Source of the DNA: Methylocapsa palsarum
GTDB lineage: Bacteria > Pseudomonadota > Alphaproteobacteria > Rhizobiales > Beijerinckiaceae
DNA length: 64,000 nucleotides
Direction of reading: 5' to 3'
Assembly (NCBI RefSeq): GCF_900114285.1
Contig: NZ_FOSN01000010.1
Span: forward strand, 62,001-126,000
Part shown: piece after piece, positions 1 to 11,419 of the stretch
Position numbering within the stretch: position 1 is the stretch's first letter
Layout of the letters: each line of letters begins with the position of its first letter
The notes under the pieces: model-generated
The model's input: only the letters and a program-made list of their open reading frames with translations
Database searches by the model: none
Told to the model about the DNA's origin: nothing
Program-made: the position numbers and the translations under genes

Positions 1-347
1 ACATCGAGGCGCGCGGCTCGGGCAAGAGCGTGGCGGCCGAGGACATCCTCGCCCTGCTTCAGAAGATGATCAAAAGCCGCAAGGAATCGCTCGAGATCTA
101 CGAAAAGGCCGGGCGGACCGACCTCGCGACCCAGGAAAGCGAGGAAATCGACATCATCCAGGGTTTCCTGCCGCAGCAGCTCAGCGAAGCCGAGGCCGAG
201 GCCGCGATCTCCGCGGCGATTGCGGCGACGGGCGCGGCGTCGATCAAGGACATGGGCAAGGTCGTCGCCGCGCTCAAGGGCGAATACGCCGGGCGGATGG
301 ACTTCGGCAAGGCGAGCGCTCTGGTCAAGGCGAAGCTCGGGGCGTGA
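1..347 (+). CDS. yqeY: GatB/YqeY domain protein, 5'-truncated by window edge
   Basis: This is the C-terminal two-thirds of a YqeY-type protein, a homologue of the tRNA-binding tail of GatB. The reading frame is open to the left edge, so the first in-frame GTG at 30 is probably internal. Visible family features are the ALLQKMIKSRKES stretch, the EIDIIQGFLPQQLSE core and the GKVVAALKGEYAGRMDFGKAS segment near the end. The family is widespread and often sits close to dnaG/rpoD, as here. Its exact role in tRNA or amidotransferase biology is not settled. Convergent with panB, with only 3 bases between the two stops. Confidence 0.9.
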   Translation, partial: IEARGSGKSVAAEDILALLQKMIKSRKESLEIYEKAGRTDLATQESEEIDIIQGFLPQQLSEAEAEAAISAAIAATGAASIKDMGKVVAALKGEYAGRMDFGKASALVKAKLGA

Positions 348-350
348 GCG

Positions 351-1229
351 TCAGAACCCGGCAAGCTGATCCTTGTCCATGTGGACGATATTGTCCTCGC
401 CGGGAAACGTTTTCTCATGGACGTCGCGGACATAGGCCTTTGCCGCCGCGCGCACGAGCCGGCCGAATTCCTCATAGCGCCGATTGTGGCGGAAGTTTTT
501 CTCCGAAAACCCGAGCACGTCGGTGATGACGAGAACCTGTCCGTCGGTGAGGCGCCCCGCGCCGATCCCGATCGTCGGCGCATGGACCGATTGCGTGACC
601 CGGCCCGCCACCTCTTCCGGAATCAATTCGAGGACAAGCATCGCCATTCCGGCCTTGTCGAGCGCGATGGCGTCGCGCACGAGTCTGGCCGCATCCTCCG
701 CCTGACGCCCCTTGATGCGCTTTTGTTCGTGGGTCTGCGGCTCAAGCCCGAGGTGGCAGCAGACCTCGATTGATTCGGCCGCGAGCGCCTCGACGAGGTC
801 GGCGCGGAACCCTTCGAACTTCACGATGTCGGCTCCGGCCTCGATCAAAAGCCGCGAACTCGCCACCGCCTCAAGGGGCGTCTCATAGGTCAGGTAGGGA
901 AGATCGCCGATAATGACGGCGTCCGGAGCGCCTCGCCGAACGGCGCCGATATGATGGCGCATGTCGGCCAGCGTCACCGCCCGCTCACTGGCGTAGCCGA
1001 GCATCGTCACGCCGACGCTGTCGCCGACCAGAATGGCGTCGACTCCCGCATCCGCCTCCGCCTTCGCCGTGGGGGCGTCGTAAGCTGTAAGGACGGCGAT
1101 CGGAGCGCGGCGCCGTTTCATCTCGAAAAAACGCGCGGATTTACGCCTCAAACCGGAATCCTTCTCGCAAGACCCATCGCGCTTGACCCATCGTGTTTTT
1201 TGGGCTCGGCCTGTGTTTAGCCGGGACAA
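351..1229 (-). CDS. panB: 3-methyl-2-oxobutanoate hydroxymethyltransferase
   Basis: PanB makes ketopantoate from 2-oxoisovalerate and methylene-tetrahydrofolate, the first step of pantothenate (CoA) synthesis in the cytosol. Family motifs visible are LVGDSVGV, GDLPYLTYE (metal-binding Asp), VKFEG (Lys and Glu near the substrate) and LVLELIPEE (catalytic Glu). Length is 292 aa from the first ATG; about 36 residues precede the conserved RRAPIAVLTAYDAP start of the barrel, so a downstream Met at about residue 37 is a possible alternative start. Divergent from dnaG. panC is not adjacent. Confidence 0.93.
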   Translation of the reverse strand: MSRLNTGRAQKTRWVKRDGSCEKDSGLRRKSARFFEMKRRRAPIAVLTAYDAPTAKAEADAGVDAILVGDSVGVTMLGYASERAVTLADMRHHIGAVRRGAPDAVIIGDLPYLTYETPLEAVASSRLLIEAGADIVKFEGFRADLVEALAAESIEVCCHLGLEPQTHEQKRIKGRQAEDAARLVRDAIALDKAGMAMLVLELIPEEVAGRVTQSVHAPTIGIGAGRLTDGQVLVITDVLGFSEKNFRHNRRYEEFGRLVRAAAKAYVRDVHEKTFPGEDNIVHMDKDQLAGF

Positions 1230-1298
1230 TTGCGTCGCCGTTCATCAAGTTGCGCATTGAGCCGCCTTTCCGTCCATTCCGCGTCTAATATCGTTTAA

Positions 1299-1304
1299 TA
1301 TAAT
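1299..1304 (+). promoter_or_regulatory. candidate -10 element upstream of dnaG
   Basis: A perfect TATAAT lies 87 bases before the dnaG ATG in an AT-rich pocket of the panB/dnaG divergent spacer. No convincing -35 is visible at the usual 16-18 base distance, so this is only a candidate. Confidence 0.3.
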
Positions 1305-1390
1305 GTCATGCGCTTAGACCGCCCCGGCAGACGATCGATGCTGCGCCCGTCTCGGCGGATCCGGCGAGCCGCCGCGCCAGAGTTTCGTTT

Positions 1391-3337
1391 ATGAGATTTC
1401 CGCCTTCGTTCCTCGACGACATCAAAACCCGGCTGCCGGTTTCGGAGGTCGTGCGGCAGCGCGTCAAACTGACCAAGTCGGGGCGTGAATGGAAGGGGCT
1501 GTCGCCGTTCAACGCGGAAAAGACGCCGTCGTTTTTTGTGAACGACGCCAAAATGGCGTGGTTCGACCTCTCGGCGGGGAAAAACGGCAATATTTTCGAC
1601 TTCGTGATGGAGACCGAAGGGCTTTCCTTTCCCGAGGCGGTGGAGCGGCTCGCCGCGGACGCCGGGCTCGCTCTGCCGCAGGTCTCGCCCCAGGCGGAGG
1701 CGCACGAGCGGCAGCGCACAGGCCTTATCGACGTGATGGAGCTCGCGGCGGCCTATTTCAGCGCCCAGCTCAATGCCTCGGCCGGAACCGGGGCGCGCGC
1801 TTATCTCGCGCGCCGCGGGCTGGAGGCGCCGATCCAAAGCCAGTTCCGCCTCGGATACGCAGGGCCCGAGAAATACGCCCTGCGCGATCACCTCGCGGGG
1901 AAGGGCGTTCCCGCCAAGGCCATGATCGAGGCCGGACTTCTGATCCACGGCGAGGACATCGCGGTCCCCTATGACCGCTTCCGCGACCGCATCATGTTCC
2001 CGATCTGCGACCGTTCCGGCCGGGTGATCGCCTTCGGCGGCCGGGCGCTCGCCAAGGACGCCCAGGCGAAATATCTGAATTCGCCGGAGACGGAGCTTTT
2101 CCACAAGGGCTCCATTCTTTACAATCATCACAACGCCCGCAAAGCCGCGCACGAGACCGGCCAGATCATCGTCGTCGAAGGTTATGTCGATGTGATCTCG
2201 ATGAGCGCAGCGGGGTTCGCCGGCGCCGTCGCGCCGCTCGGCACCGCCCTGACCCCCTCCCAATGCGAACTGCTCTGGAAGATGGCCGAGGAGCCTGTGC
2301 TCTGTTTCGACGGCGACAAGGCGGGCGTCAAGGCGGCCTACCGCGCGATCGAGATGGTTCTGCCCCTGATCGGGCCCGGGCGGTCGCTGCGCTTCGCGCT
2401 TCTGCCTGAAGGAAGCGACCCCGACGATCTCGTCCGGTCGGGCGGGCGGGACGCCATGTCGGCTGTTCTGGGAGAGGCCCTGCCGCTGGCCGATCTGATC
2501 TGGCGGCGAGAATTTACCGGCGCGGATCTCACGACGCCGGAAAAAAAAGCCGGGCTCGAGCGAAGGCTCGACGAGATCGCGCGCGAGATCACGGACGAAA
2601 CCCTGCGCCGCTATTACCGCGACGACTTCAGGGACCGGCTCGCCAGACAATTCGCCCGCGCCGGGAGCCAACGTTTCGCCGGTCGTGGCCCTCGCTGGAC
2701 CGGCGCCCGCAACGGAGCCTCCCGGGGAGCTTCCTTTAACCAGACAGAGTACGGACAAGACGCCGGCAACCATCTGAAGGTCGCGCCCCAGATCGGGCGC
2801 AGTCTTGCGCAATCTCCGCTGTTGCGCCCGGGCGCCGGCGCCCTGCCGCCGCGCGAAGCGTTGATCCTGTTGATTTTGATCAATCACCCCGAACTTCTGG
2901 AGCGCCATGTCGAGGCGCTCGCCGATCTTGAATTTTCGAGCCGGGAGGCGGGCGGCGCGCGTGATCGGCTGCTCGATTTCGCAGGATCGGCCGCCGCCGG
3001 ACGAAGCCCGCGCGCAGCGCTTGAAGACGCCGGGTTTTCAGGACTGATCCAGAAGCTCGATCTGCTGGCGGCGCACGCCTCGCACTGGTGCGTCAAGGCG
3101 GAGGCCGCCGAAGCCGACGCCGAGGAGGTTCTGAAGCAAGCCTTGACCTTGCATCATCGGGCAAAGGCGTTAAATAGGGAGTTGCATTTGGCTGAATTGG
3201 CTCTAGGTAAGGAGTCCAGTGAGGCCAATCTCGCTCGTCTTAAAGACATTCAAGAGCAATTATTGACACTGGGCGGGACTGAAGCCGCGGTCGAGGGGTT
3301 CGGAGATTCTTCCAAACGTCTCGGGACGGCGATGTAA
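1391..3337 (+). CDS. dnaG: DNA primase
   Basis: DnaG lays RNA primers at the replication fork. Domains in order: an N-terminal CHC2-type region (residues about 3-95), the Toprim catalytic core (about 165-350, with VVEGYVDVISM and CFDGDKAG carrying the acidic metal ligands), then a C-terminal helicase-interaction region. At 648 aa the length is normal. The zinc ligands of the CHC2 finger are replaced: SPFNAEKTPSF stands where CPFHxEKTPSF is canonical, and WFDLSAGKNGN stands where HCFGCG-type cysteines would be. From memory, loss of these ligands is common in alphaproteobacterial DnaG. The MRFPPSFLDDIK start matches relatives. rpoD follows in the same direction, but 368 bases away. Confidence 0.97.
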   Translation: MRFPPSFLDDIKTRLPVSEVVRQRVKLTKSGREWKGLSPFNAEKTPSFFVNDAKMAWFDLSAGKNGNIFDFVMETEGLSFPEAVERLAADAGLALPQVSPQAEAHERQRTGLIDVMELAAAYFSAQLNASAGTGARAYLARRGLEAPIQSQFRLGYAGPEKYALRDHLAGKGVPAKAMIEAGLLIHGEDIAVPYDRFRDRIMFPICDRSGRVIAFGGRALAKDAQAKYLNSPETELFHKGSILYNHHNARKAAHETGQIIVVEGYVDVISMSAAGFAGAVAPLGTALTPSQCELLWKMAEEPVLCFDGDKAGVKAAYRAIEMVLPLIGPGRSLRFALLPEGSDPDDLVRSGGRDAMSAVLGEALPLADLIWRREFTGADLTTPEKKAGLERRLDEIAREITDETLRRYYRDDFRDRLARQFARAGSQRFAGRGPRWTGARNGASRGASFNQTEYGQDAGNHLKVAPQIGRSLAQSPLLRPGAGALPPREALILLILINHPELLERHVEALADLEFSSREAGGARDRLLDFAGSAAAGRSPRAALEDAGFSGLIQKLDLLAAHASHWCVKAEAAEADAEEVLKQALTLHHRAKALNRELHLAELALGKESSEANLARLKDIQEQLLTLGGTEAAVEGFGDSSKRLGTAM

Positions 3338-3705
3338 GTTCCGCAAGGTCTGTTATTGACGTCACGAACGAAGATCCGGGATAGGTTTCTCCAAAGTTAG
3401 ATATTGCTGGAGTGTTTTGTTATCCGTCGAGATCACCTTCAGGATAGCCGCCGCGTGATCCGGGTGGGCTTGGTTTGAGATTGGCAGTCTCGATGGGCGC
3501 GCCATGGACAAGTTCAGGTTCGGCGCGGCTTTCGTGTGCGCCGCCGAATTTTTGTGAACCGCCAAGTGACCGCCAAGTGAACCGCCCTGGAATTGCCAAC
3601 GAGCCGCGCCGACTGAGCCAAGGTCGAGATATTGCCTGACTTCTTTGCCTTAGATTGGCCTGGCCAACAGCAGGGCGTCGATTTTTCCTCTTGTGGAGGC
3701 CTTTG
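3338..3705 (+). other. dnaG-rpoD intergenic region with short tandem repeat
   Basis: No convincing gene lies in this 368-base spacer. It must hold the rpoD promoter and 5' leader, but no strong consensus promoter is obvious. An 11-base unit ACCGCCAAGTG is repeated in tandem at 3558-3568 and 3569-3579, followed by a partial third copy. A Shine-Dalgarno GGAGG at 3695-3699 fixes the rpoD start. Confidence 0.5.
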
Positions 3706-5757
<2,052 letters not shown>

Positions 5758-5778
5758 CGCTCGGCGTCGAGCGGGCAG

Positions 5779-5919
5779 GTCGTCGGAAGAGAACTCCCGA
5801 TGGGGCGCATTGAAGGCAAGTGGAAGCTGAGCCAAAACCGATCCGCCGCCGACCGCCGGGGAGTCATCGCCGGGGCTCCGCCTCGCAAGGTGAGCAACAA
5901 AGCGCGGCGGGAAAGCTGA
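5779..5919 (+). pseudogene. remnant of an FMN-binding PaiB-type regulator gene (C-terminal piece)
   Basis: This short open frame between rpoD and rpmH translates to VVGRELPMGRIEG then KWKLSQNRSAADRRGVIAG. That matches, from memory, the conserved C-terminal signature of PaiB/FMN-binding split-barrel proteins (IEGKWKLSQNR, ADRAGVIAGL). Only the last ~35 conserved residues are present. The rest of the ~200-aa protein is missing, and the sequence after VIAG diverges to a stop. The ATG at 5800 could start a 39-aa peptide, but there is no sign it is used. Best read as a gene relic. Confidence 0.6.
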
Positions 5920-5965
5920 TGTCGCAGGGTCTTTCAGAATAATTCAATCGCCGCGCGCCGCTAAA

Positions 5966-5995
5966 TTGACTTGGCGGAGAGCTTGCCTCTATAAG
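5966..5995 (+). promoter_or_regulatory. sigma-70 promoter for rpmH
   Basis: TTGACT (5966-5971) and TATAAG (5990-5995) are separated by 18 bases, a near-consensus housekeeping promoter. Transcription would start near 6002, giving a leader of about 130 bases before rpmH. A strong promoter here fits a ribosomal protein gene. Confidence 0.7.
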
Positions 5996-6131
5996 ACCTT
6001 CGTTTCCGGCTGTGCGACAGGCGCCCGCGGTTGTTCGCTGGGCGCCTCACTTGTTTGCAGGGACCAGCGGACCACTTACGGCGCGGCGCGGCCGCGGCTT
6101 GATGTAAACTTCTAGTTTTGGAGCTTTAGCG

Positions 6132-6266
6132 GTGAAGCGGACATATCAACCGAGCAAACTCGTGCGCAAGCGGCGTCACGGATTTCGCGCGAGAATGGCG
6201 ACTGTCGGCGGACGCAAGGTGATCGCCGCACGCCGCGCACGAGGCCGCAAGCGGCTCTCGGCCTGA
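6132..6266 (+). CDS. rpmH: 50S ribosomal protein L34
   Basis: L34 is a small basic protein of the large ribosomal subunit. The 44 residues ([20 protein letters not shown], then [20 protein letters not shown] and LSA) are an unmistakable match. It starts at GTG, with GGAG about 10 bases upstream. In most bacteria rpmH is followed by rnpA (RNase P protein) and yidC. Here yidC follows after only 106 bases and there is no room for rnpA. Confidence 0.97.
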   Translation: MKRTYQPSKLVRKRRHGFRARMATVGGRKVIAARRARGRKRLSA

Positions 6267-6278
6267 GAGCTATCGCGC

Positions 6279-6300
6279 GCCGAGCCGTTAAGGGCTCGGC
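6279..6300 (+). terminator. stem-loop between rpmH and yidC
   Basis: GCCGAGCC and GGCTCGGC form a perfect 8-bp stem around a 6-base loop, 12 bases after the rpmH stop. No full T-tract follows (only CTCTTT), so it may act as an attenuator or mRNA-stabilising hairpin rather than a true terminator. It occupies the place where rnpA is normally found. Confidence 0.5.
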
Positions 6301-6372
6301 TCGGCTCTTTGGACGAGGCGCGGTCGCGCCAAGTTGTAGTGTACCGAGTTTTTGAGGCGAGGCGCCTTTTGC

Positions 6373-8220
6373 ATGGTTGACGAGAAGCGCAATCTTTTTC
6401 TGGCGATCGGGCTGTCGTGCCTTGTCGTCTTGGGCTGGAACACGTTTTTCAACGTGCCGCAATACGACAAGGCCCGGCAGGCGCAGATCCTCGCCCAGCG
6501 CCACGCCGCCCAGCAGGCCGCGAACCCGGCCGCAGGCCAACAGGCTGGTCAGCCCGACGCCGCTTCGGGCGCTCTTGGGCAAGGATCCGCGCAGGACTCG
6601 GCGCCCGCCGTCCCCGAATCGCCGCCCCTGACACGGGCCGAGGCCCTCGCCGCCAGCCCGCGGATCAGGCTCGACACGCCCGCTCTTTCCGGCTCGATTG
6701 CGCTTCGCGGCGGGCGGATCGACGACGTCGCGCTGAAGGGCTACCGCGAGACGCCCGACCCTTCGAGCCCGATCATCGTCCTGTTGTCGCCGGCCGGCTC
6801 GCCGGCGCCCTATTACGCCGAGACGGGCTTCATCGCCGCCCCGGCCGAGACCATCGCCCCTCCCGGACCCGATACGCTGTGGACCGCCGACCGCGAGGTT
6901 CTCACCGCCGAGGCCCCGGTGACGCTGACCTTCGACAACGGCCAGGGCCTGATCTTCCGCCGCAAGATCGCGGTCGACGACCGCTATATGTTCACGGTGA
7001 CGAATAGCGTCGAGAATAAATCCGGCCGCGTCATCTCGCTCGCGCCCTATGGACTCGTCTCCCGCCATGGTCTGCCGCAGATCCTCAATTATTCGGTGCT
7101 GCACGAAGGCTTTGTCGGTCTCGTCGGGGAATCCGGGCTGCAGGACTACAAATATGGCAAGATCGCCAAGGAGGACGGCGCGCGCAAGACCTTCAAGGGG
7201 ACTGGCGGCTGGCTCGGCATCACCGACAAATATTGGGCGGCGACGGTCATTCCCGACCAGAGCGCGCCGGTCGAGGGCGGCTTTTCCGAGCGCGGCGAGT
7301 CGCCGAAGACGACCTATCTCGCCGATTTCGTCGGCGAGGCCCGCACCGTCGCTCCGGGCGCCACGGCCGAGACGACCGCGCGGGTCTTCGCCGGCGCGAA
7401 GGAAACCGACACGCTTGACGCTTACGAGAGAAATCTCGGCATCCCGAAATTCGATCTTCTGATCGACTGGGGCTGGTTTTATTTCATCACCCGGCCGATG
7501 TTCAAGCTGCTTGACTTCCTGTACAAATTCACTGGCAATTTCGGCGTCGCGATCCTTTTGACGACGGTGATCGTCAAGGGCCTGTTCTTCCCGCTCGCCA
7601 ACCGCTCCTACCTGTCGATGGCGAAGATGAAGAACGTCGCGCCGCAGGTCGCCGCGATCAAGGCGCGCTATCCCGACGACAAGCACAAGCAGCAGGTCGA
7701 GACGATGGCGCTCTATAAGCGCGACAAGATCAATCCGGTCGCGGGTTGCCTGCCGATGCTGATTCAGATCCCGATTTTCTTCTCGTTGTACAAGGTCCTG
7801 TTCATCACGATCGAGATGCGCCAGGCGCCCTTTTTCGGCTGGATCCACGATCTCTCGAAGCCCGACCCGACCAATGTGTTCACCCTGTTCGGGCTTTTGC
7901 CGTTCGATCCGACCCAGATACCGGTGTTCGGCGCATTCCTCGCGCTCGGCATCTGGCCGCTGATCATGGGCGTCACGATGTTCATCCAGATGAAGATGAA
8001 CCCCGAGCCCGCCGATGAGATGCAGAAGAAAATCTTCACCTGGATGCCGGTGGTGTTCACCTTCAGCCTCGGCAGCTTCCCCTCGGGCCTCGTCATCTAT
8101 TGGGCCTGGAACAACACCCTCTCGGTCATCCAGCAGGGCATGATCATGAAAAAGGCCGGCGCCAAGATCGAGCTCTGGGATAATCTCGCCGGCATGTTCC
8201 GCAAAAAAGCTACAAGTTGA
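6373..8220 (+). CDS. yidC: membrane protein insertase YidC/Oxa1
   Basis: YidC inserts and folds inner-membrane proteins, alone or with SecYEG. At 615 aa it has the Gram-negative layout: an N-terminal signal anchor (residues about 8-26, [15 protein letters not shown]), an Ala/Gln/Pro-rich linker, the large periplasmic P1 beta domain, and a C-terminal Oxa1 core with membrane segments near [39 protein letters not shown] and [19 protein letters not shown]. The ATG at 6373 with GAGGCGAGG upstream is preferred over an earlier TTG at 6352. It overlaps engB by 4 bases, indicating coupled translation. Confidence 0.96.
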   Translation: MVDEKRNLFLAIGLSCLVVLGWNTFFNVPQYDKARQAQILAQRHAAQQAANPAAGQQAGQPDAASGALGQGSAQDSAPAVPESPPLTRAEALAASPRIRLDTPALSGSIALRGGRIDDVALKGYRETPDPSSPIIVLLSPAGSPAPYYAETGFIAAPAETIAPPGPDTLWTADREVLTAEAPVTLTFDNGQGLIFRRKIAVDDRYMFTVTNSVENKSGRVISLAPYGLVSRHGLPQILNYSVLHEGFVGLVGESGLQDYKYGKIAKEDGARKTFKGTGGWLGITDKYWAATVIPDQSAPVEGGFSERGESPKTTYLADFVGEARTVAPGATAETTARVFAGAKETDTLDAYERNLGIPKFDLLIDWGWFYFITRPMFKLLDFLYKFTGNFGVAILLTTVIVKGLFFPLANRSYLSMAKMKNVAPQVAAIKARYPDDKHKQQVETMALYKRDKINPVAGCLPMLIQIPIFFSLYKVLFITIEMRQAPFFGWIHDLSKPDPTNVFTLFGLLPFDPTQIPVFGAFLALGIWPLIMGVTMFIQMKMNPEPADEMQKKIFTWMPVVFTFSLGSFPSGLVIYWAWNNTLSVIQQGMIMKKAGAKIELWDNLAGMFRKKATS

Positions 8221-8960
8221 TCAAACCCGCCGGCCCCCTGCCGCTGGAGAAGACGGGAAGCGCCGCATCAGCGGATGCGTCCGGCGACGGGGCCGACTTC
8301 TTTGAAACCGGGCGCAAGCTCTTCGCCAAGGAATGCGGATTTATCTGGGCCGCCGCCGACGCGGCCCATCTGCCTCCGCCCGGCGCGCCGGAGATCGCCT
8401 TCGCCGGGCGCTCGAATGTCGGCAAATCCTCCCTTCTCAATGCGCTGACCAATCGCAAGACCCTGGCGCGGACGTCGAACACGCCCGGGCGCACCCGCGA
8501 ATTGAATTTTTTCGCGCTCGGCGGCGACGTCGACGCCTGCGATCTGCGTCTGGTCGATATGCCCGGCTACGGCTATGCCGCCGCGTCCAAACAGAAAATC
8601 GCGTCCTGGAGCGGCCTGATGCAGGATTTCCTGCGCGGCCGCGCGCGCCTTTTGCGGGTTTTTGTCCTGATCGACGGGCGGCACGGCCTCAAACCCGTCG
8701 ATCTGGAGATGCTGGACCTTCTCGACCGGTGCGCCGCCTCCTATCAGATTGTGCTGACCAAGCGCGACGAAGTCAAAGCCGCCGAGCAGGACGTTCGCGC
8801 CGCGAGCGTCGTCGCCGCGATCGCCAAGCGCCCCGCCGCTTTTCCGCAAGTGATCTTCACCTCGGCTTTGACCGGCGAAGGGATCGCCGACTTGCGCGCC
8901 GCGATCGCCCGGCTTCTGGCCGAGGCGGGATATGGCCGCGCCGCGCCGGGGATTTTCTGA
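8217..8960 (+). CDS. engB: ribosome-biogenesis GTPase EngB/YihA
   Basis: Circularly conserved TRAFAC GTPase needed for large-subunit assembly. G1 is GRSNVGKSS (residues 64-72), G2 lies in NTPGRT (88-93), G3 is DMPG (114-117) and G4 is TKRD. The protein is 247 aa, with an N-terminal extension of about 40 residues before the GTPase fold. The TTG start overlaps the yidC stop (TTGA), so translation is probably coupled. The yidC-engB-argB order is typical for this group. Confidence 0.95.
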   Translation: MIKPAGPLPLEKTGSAASADASGDGADFFETGRKLFAKECGFIWAAADAAHLPPPGAPEIAFAGRSNVGKSSLLNALTNRKTLARTSNTPGRTRELNFFALGGDVDACDLRLVDMPGYGYAAASKQKIASWSGLMQDFLRGRARLLRVFVLIDGRHGLKPVDLEMLDLLDRCAASYQIVLTKRDEVKAAEQDVRAASVVAAIAKRPAAFPQVIFTSALTGEGIADLRAAIARLLAEAGYGRAAPGIF

Positions 8961-9043
8961 TTCCCTTTCGTTTGGCTCCGCGTTGAGCTTGTCATGCGAA
9001 GCGGATAGAGATTTTAGCCCTTCAACCCCCGAGACACGCTGAC

Positions 9044-9925
9044 ATGACGGGAACGGCCGAAAATCCTGAGGCGCAAGCGCAGGCGCAAGCCGCGATTTTG
9101 ATGCAGGCGCTGCCGCACATGCTGCGCTACGACGATTCGATCGTGGTGGTGAAATACGGCGGCCACGCCATGGGCGACGATAAGGTCGGCCGCGATTTCG
9201 CGCGCGACATGGTCCTGCTCGAGCAATCCGGCGTCAATCCGGTCGTGGTGCATGGCGGCGGGCCGCAGATCGGCGCCATGCTCGCCAAGCTCGGCATCAA
9301 GTCGGAATTCTCCGAAGGCCTGCGCATCACCGACCGGGCCACGGTCGAGATCGTCGAAATGGTGCTGGCCGGGTCGATCAACAAACAGATCGTCGGCTTC
9401 ATCAACGCCGAAGGCGGCCGCGCGATCGGCCTTTGCGGCAAGGACGGCAATATGGTGATCGCCAAAAAGGTCCATCAGCCGGGCCAGTCGGTGGATCTCG
9501 GCTTCGTCGGCGATCCGGCCAAGGTCGACACCACCGTTCTCGATCAGGTGCTAGGACGCGAACTGATCCCGGTGCTTGCGCCGATCGCGCAGGGGGAGGA
9601 CGGCGAAACCTACAACGTCAACGCCGATACTTTCGCCGGGGCCATCGCCGGAGCGCTCAAAGCGAAGCGGCTGTTGTTCCTGACCGACGTTCCGGGCGTG
9701 CTCGACCAGAACAAGAACATCATCAAGGAATTGCGGGTCGATCAAATCCGCGCCCTGATCGCCGACGGGACCATCACCGGCGGCATGATCCCGAAGGTCG
9801 AGACCTGCATCTACGCTCTCGAACAAGGTGTCGAGGGCGTCGTCATTCTCGACGGAAAAACGCCGCACGCCGTCCTTGTCGAGCTTTTGACCGATCATGG
9901 CGCGGGGACATTGATCACACGGTGA
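9044..9925 (+). CDS. argB: acetylglutamate kinase
   Basis: ArgB phosphorylates N-acetylglutamate, the second step of arginine synthesis. Motifs of the amino-acid-kinase fold are plain: [10 protein letters not shown] near residue 40, [27 protein letters not shown] and [19 protein letters not shown]. The length of 293 aa is normal. The stop overlaps the GTG start of the following HAD gene (GTGA), so the two are likely co-translated. Confidence 0.97.
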   Translation: MTGTAENPEAQAQAQAAILMQALPHMLRYDDSIVVVKYGGHAMGDDKVGRDFARDMVLLEQSGVNPVVVHGGGPQIGAMLAKLGIKSEFSEGLRITDRATVEIVEMVLAGSINKQIVGFINAEGGRAIGLCGKDGNMVIAKKVHQPGQSVDLGFVGDPAKVDTTVLDQVLGRELIPVLAPIAQGEDGETYNVNADTFAGAIAGALKAKRLLFLTDVPGVLDQNKNIIKELRVDQIRALIADGTITGGMIPKVETCIYALEQGVEGVVILDGKTPHAVLVELLTDHGAGTLITR

Positions 9926-10839
9926 ACGAAAACAACCTCTTTCCGCCCGCGCCCAACGAGGCCTCCGACGCCACGGACAAGGCGGGGCCCGCATCGGGCG
10001 AGCCCGACGACCTCACGAGCGTCCGGGCCGCCGACGCCTTTTCCAAAATAAACGCGTTCACCAAAATCGACGCGTTTTCGAAAAGTGACGCCCTTTCAGG
10101 GATCGACAAATTTTCAATAATCGACACGTTTTCGAAAATCGACACTTGGGTGTTCGATCTCGACAACACGCTTTACCCCGCAGATAATGCGCTGTGGCCG
10201 AAGATCGACGCCCGCATCACGCTGTTTCTTGGCCATTTGTTCGGCCTCGACGGCATGTCCGCCCGGGCGCTGCAGAAATATTACTACCAGCGTTACGGCA
10301 CGACCTTACGCGGCCTGATGCAGGAACACGACGTCGTCGCCAAGGAATATCTCGACTTCGCGCATGACGTCGACCGATCCTGCCTCGTCCCCAACCCTTC
10401 GCTCGCGCGCGCCATCGCCGCCCTGCCCGGCCGCAAGCTGATCCTCACCAACGGCACGCGCGACCACGCGCTTCATACGGCCCGCGCGCTCGGCCTCGAC
10501 GAGATGTTCGAGGATATTTTCGATATCGTCGCCGCCGATTTCCTGCCGAAACCCGAGGCAGCGACCTATGAGCGGTTTTTTGACAGACACGCCGTCGATC
10601 CGGCGCGCGCGATCATGTTCGAGGACATCGCCCGCAATCTCGTCGTCCCGCACGAGCGCGGCATGACGACGGCGCTGGTGGTCCCGAAGCCCGGCCAGAC
10701 CGACCACCGCGAGGCGTTCGAGATCATGGGCGAGGCGACGCCGCCCCATATCGACTATGTGACGAGCGATCTCGAGGATTTTTTGGCGGCGGCCGTCAGG
10801 GCGTCAGCTTTCCCCGCGAAGCCGCGCGGTGGCGGGTAA
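9922..10839 (+). CDS. HAD-family pyrimidine 5'-nucleotidase with repeat-bearing N-terminal extension
   Basis: The C-terminal ~230 residues are a HAD phosphatase of the pyrimidine 5'-nucleotidase type: motif [11 protein letters not shown] (Asp79, Asp81), motif II LTNGT, and the late Asp motif MFEDIARNL. Close relatives usually begin at about [14 protein letters not shown]. Here 73 residues precede it, made of a Pro/Ala/Asp-rich stretch and then six tandem hexapeptides of the form DAFSKI (residues 38-73). It starts at GTG overlapping the argB stop. The substrate is not provable from sequence. The gene is followed by a copy of the interspersed repeat. Confidence 0.88.
   Translation: MNENNLFPPAPNEASDATDKAGPASGEPDDLTSVRAADAFSKINAFTKIDAFSKSDALSGIDKFSIIDTFSKIDTWVFDLDNTLYPADNALWPKIDARITLFLGHLFGLDGMSARALQKYYYQRYGTTLRGLMQEHDVVAKEYLDFAHDVDRSCLVPNPSLARAIAALPGRKLILTNGTRDHALHTARALGLDEMFEDIFDIVAADFLPKPEAATYERFFDRHAVDPARAIMFEDIARNLVVPHERGMTTALVVPKPGQTDHREAFEIMGEATPPHIDYVTSDLEDFLAAAVRASAFPAKPRGGG
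10033..10140 (+). repeat. in-frame 18-bp tandem repeat (six hexapeptide units)
   Basis: Six consecutive 18-base units encode [30 protein letters not shown] and DTFSKI. The seventh position, DTW, is already the start of the conserved HAD domain. The natural IDTWVFDLD start seems to have seeded the expansion. Units have diverged at the DNA level, so the array is not brand new. Confidence 0.85.
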
Positions 10840-10844
10840 AAGCC

Positions 10845-10958
10845 TAGCGTTTTCCGATCGCATGAATTCATGCGATCGATCAGAAATCGCTCCAAAATCA
10901 AAGACTTGAGCATATTCTTCTCGATTGGATTGATTCAATCCAATAGGAATATGCTCTA
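10845..10958 (+). repeat. interspersed MITE-like element, copy 1
   Basis: Near-full copy of the ~116-bp family found five times in this window. Its left end TAGCGTTTTCCG has lost two bases relative to TAGAGCGCTTTCCG; the right end is GGAATATGCTCTA. It contains two palindromes, one around CATGAATTCATG and one around GGATTGATTCAATCC. Both boundaries carry TA. Located 5 bases after the HAD stop. Confidence 0.85.
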
Positions 10959-11007
10959 AGCTCAAGATCCCCCCAACAGCCCTGCCCGCCAGCGCGCCAG
11001 CCCAATT

Positions 11008-11211
11008 TTACCAGCAGCGCCAGCACCGCCGCCGACGCCAGCCCCAGCGGCGACGGCGCCACCAGGCCTTCTCGATATGATTTGGTTCCGCGGAGGATGT
11101 CGGCGCGATCTGCTCCAGGGAATTGCTGGGCAGTGCGGACGCGGCGGCGCCTGCGATCACAAGAATTCCAGCCGACAGGACTGTAGATGTAACGAACAAA
11201 CGCCGATTCAT
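11008..11211 (-). CDS. small putative secreted protein, Trp/Arg-rich tail
   Basis: A 67-aa frame starting MNRRLFVTSTVLSAGILVIA, an evident signal peptide with a likely Ala-x-Ala cleavage site, followed by a short acidic/neutral segment and a tail of alternating Trp and Arg with a few Cys. The start is supported by GGGAGGGG about 10 bases upstream; a longer frame begins at 11244. No family recognised. Similar short exported proteins with low-complexity tails are common in this group. Its role is unknown. Confidence 0.5.
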   Translation of the reverse strand: MNRRLFVTSTVLSAGILVIAGAAASALPSNSLEQIAPTSSAEPNHIEKAWWRRRRWGWRRRRCWRCW

Positions 11212-11419
11212 GCGCCAACCCCTCCCGAAGACACGCAGTGCCATTTAATGACTGATGCCTGACGATAACGCTTAGTTTCTGATTTGGTTCCGCAGTTTCT
11301 TTGCACAAGTTGCTGACCCGGAAAGACCAGAGCGCAGATTGATTCTTGAGCGCAAAGCTCGTACCTCCGGAATTTGGACGCGCGAGCTTTGCTTGTCGCA
11401 CTCGACGAAAGACTGAAAA

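Noticed and set aside
1295..2908. 537-aa antisense frame across dnaG
   Set aside because: High-GC third-position shadow of dnaG; repetitive Arg/Gly composition and no motifs.
9433..9921. Long N-terminal extension of the HAD protein through argB
   Set aside because: argB shadow; the GTG overlapping the argB stop is the plausible start.
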